From contig CAKPGC010000001.1 of NCBI GenBank assembly GCA_934154445.1, forward strand, positions 62,001 to 126,000: 64,000 nucleotides of DNA. The letters are read 5' to 3'. Below, piece by piece: positions 63,524 through 64,000 of the stretch. Every line of letters starts with the position of its first letter. The stretch's first letter is position 1. Source of the stretch: an uncultured Clostridia bacterium (lineage in GTDB: Bacteria; Bacillota; Clostridia; TANB77; CAG-508). The translations under genes were made by a program, and so were the position numbers. The notes beneath the pieces are model-generated. The model was not told where the DNA came from. It worked only from the letters and a program-made list of their open reading frames with translations, and made no database searches.

Positions 63524-64000
63524 TTACTCTTCATTATTCTCATTATCTTTTTTATCTTCTTCCCTTTCGGGTTCTGGAGCCTCTTTTTCAACTAAATCAT
63601 CAATTACTATTTGTTGATTTTCATCTAATTTATATCTTGGAAGCTCTGGTAAGTCATTTAATGATGTGTATCCAAACATTTTTAAAAATGCATTGGTTGT
63701 TACATAAGTCATTGGTTTTCCAGGTAAGTCTGCTTTCCCCGCTTCTTGTATCAATCCATATTCTAATAATTTATAAATACATGCATCAGCACTAACCCCT
63801 CTTATAGATTCAATTTCAGCTCTTGTTATTTTAGGATTATATGCTATTATTGCAAGTGTTTCCAATGATGCATTTGACAAATTTGGTTTTGATCTCTTGT
63901 CTAATATTGGATATATATATTCATATAACTCTTTTTTTGTACATAATTGATAACTATCTTCTATTTTTATAATTTCTATTCCTCTATTTTGACCTTTATA
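63524..64000 (-). CDS. scpB: Segregation and condensation protein ScpB (5' end outside window)
   Basis: Frame open from 64000; upstream of the TTG-like position at 63880 it continues YKGQNRGIEIIKIEDS. 'NASLETLAIIAYNPKITRAEIESIRGVSADACIYKLLEYGLIQEAGKADLPGKPMTYVTTNAFLKMFGY' is the ScpB winged-helix signature. ScpB bridges the SMC condensin with ScpA. The C-terminal tail is acidic. Confidence 0.92.
   Translation of the reverse strand, partial: YKGQNRGIEIIKIEDSYQLCTKKELYEYIYPILDKRSKPNLSNASLETLAIIAYNPKITRAEIESIRGVSADACIYKLLEYGLIQEAGKADLPGKPMTYVTTNAFLKMFGYTSLNDLPELPRYKLDENQQIVIDDLVEKEAPEPEREEDKKDNENNEE

Overview
The window looks like a low-GC, spore-forming Clostridia-type chromosome. The evidence is A+T-rich DNA, the spoIIGA-sigE-sigG cluster, gpr, a spore photoproduct lyase-like enzyme, cwlJ-gerQ, ylmC/ymxH, ytxC, an HrcA/CIRCE heat-shock operon and the asp23-amaP-nusB-xseAB block. 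Most genes lie on the minus strand. No species can be named from the sequence alone.

Layout. 1-9.5 kb: one minus-strand unit from a promoter near 9.46 kb, carrying pssD/pssE-like genes, ruvB, membrane glycosyltransferases, an FAD protein, a beta-propeller protein and a partial queH. 9.5-11.4 kb: a large prepilin-like protein. 11.4-16.7 kb: hrcA-grpE-dnaK-orf-dnaJ with two CIRCE operators. 16.8-20.9 kb: NUDIX, DUF4912, GH57 and YtxC. 20.9-31.6 kb: priA-def-fmt, then asp23-amaP-nusB-xseAB, a DivPAP protein, fhs and gpr. 31.7-39.7 kb: cation efflux, a prepilin with a sulfatase-modifying-like domain, a TasA/SipW-like secreted cluster, a TIGR04086 protein and a CHAP/ChW hydrolase. 39.9-49.3 kb: tRNAs, mutS2, dCMP deaminase, Spl-like, DHFR, a ThyX-like protein, a radical SAM protein, an extra FtsZ-like protein and a PD-(D/E)XK nuclease. 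49.4-58.4 kb: an intron-split tRNA-Tyr, then ymxH, sigG, sigE, spoIIGA, ftsZ, ftsA, sbp, two DUF881 genes and ftsQ. 58.4-64 kb: murA, rdgB, cmk, cwlJ-gerQ, proS and scpB.

Two unusual systems stand out. First, six genes (sigE, sigG, a DivPAP phosphatase-like gene, two membrane glycosyltransferases and a prepilin-like gene) are each split by an apparent +1 frameshift, seven sites in all. Every one of the seven falls exactly on an in-frame CGG codon. Skipping the C restores the family sequence each time. I looked at every CGG on the coding strand of every gene and found no in-frame CGG read as an ordinary codon, although CGU, CGC and CGA are used for Arg. This points to CGG acting as a +1 recoding (hungry or quadruplet) signal, unless a very specific sequencing artefact inserted each C.

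Second, a tRNA-Tyr(GUA) gene is interrupted in its anticodon by a group I intron of about 222 nt with recognisable P4, P7 and P1 pairings. A PD-(D/E)XK endonuclease ORF resembling group I intron-associated homing nucleases lies just downstream.

The rest is mainly housekeeping and sporulation machinery, with dispersed REP-like palindromes and a few strong sigma-A promoters. The CGG survey and RNA folding were done by eye.
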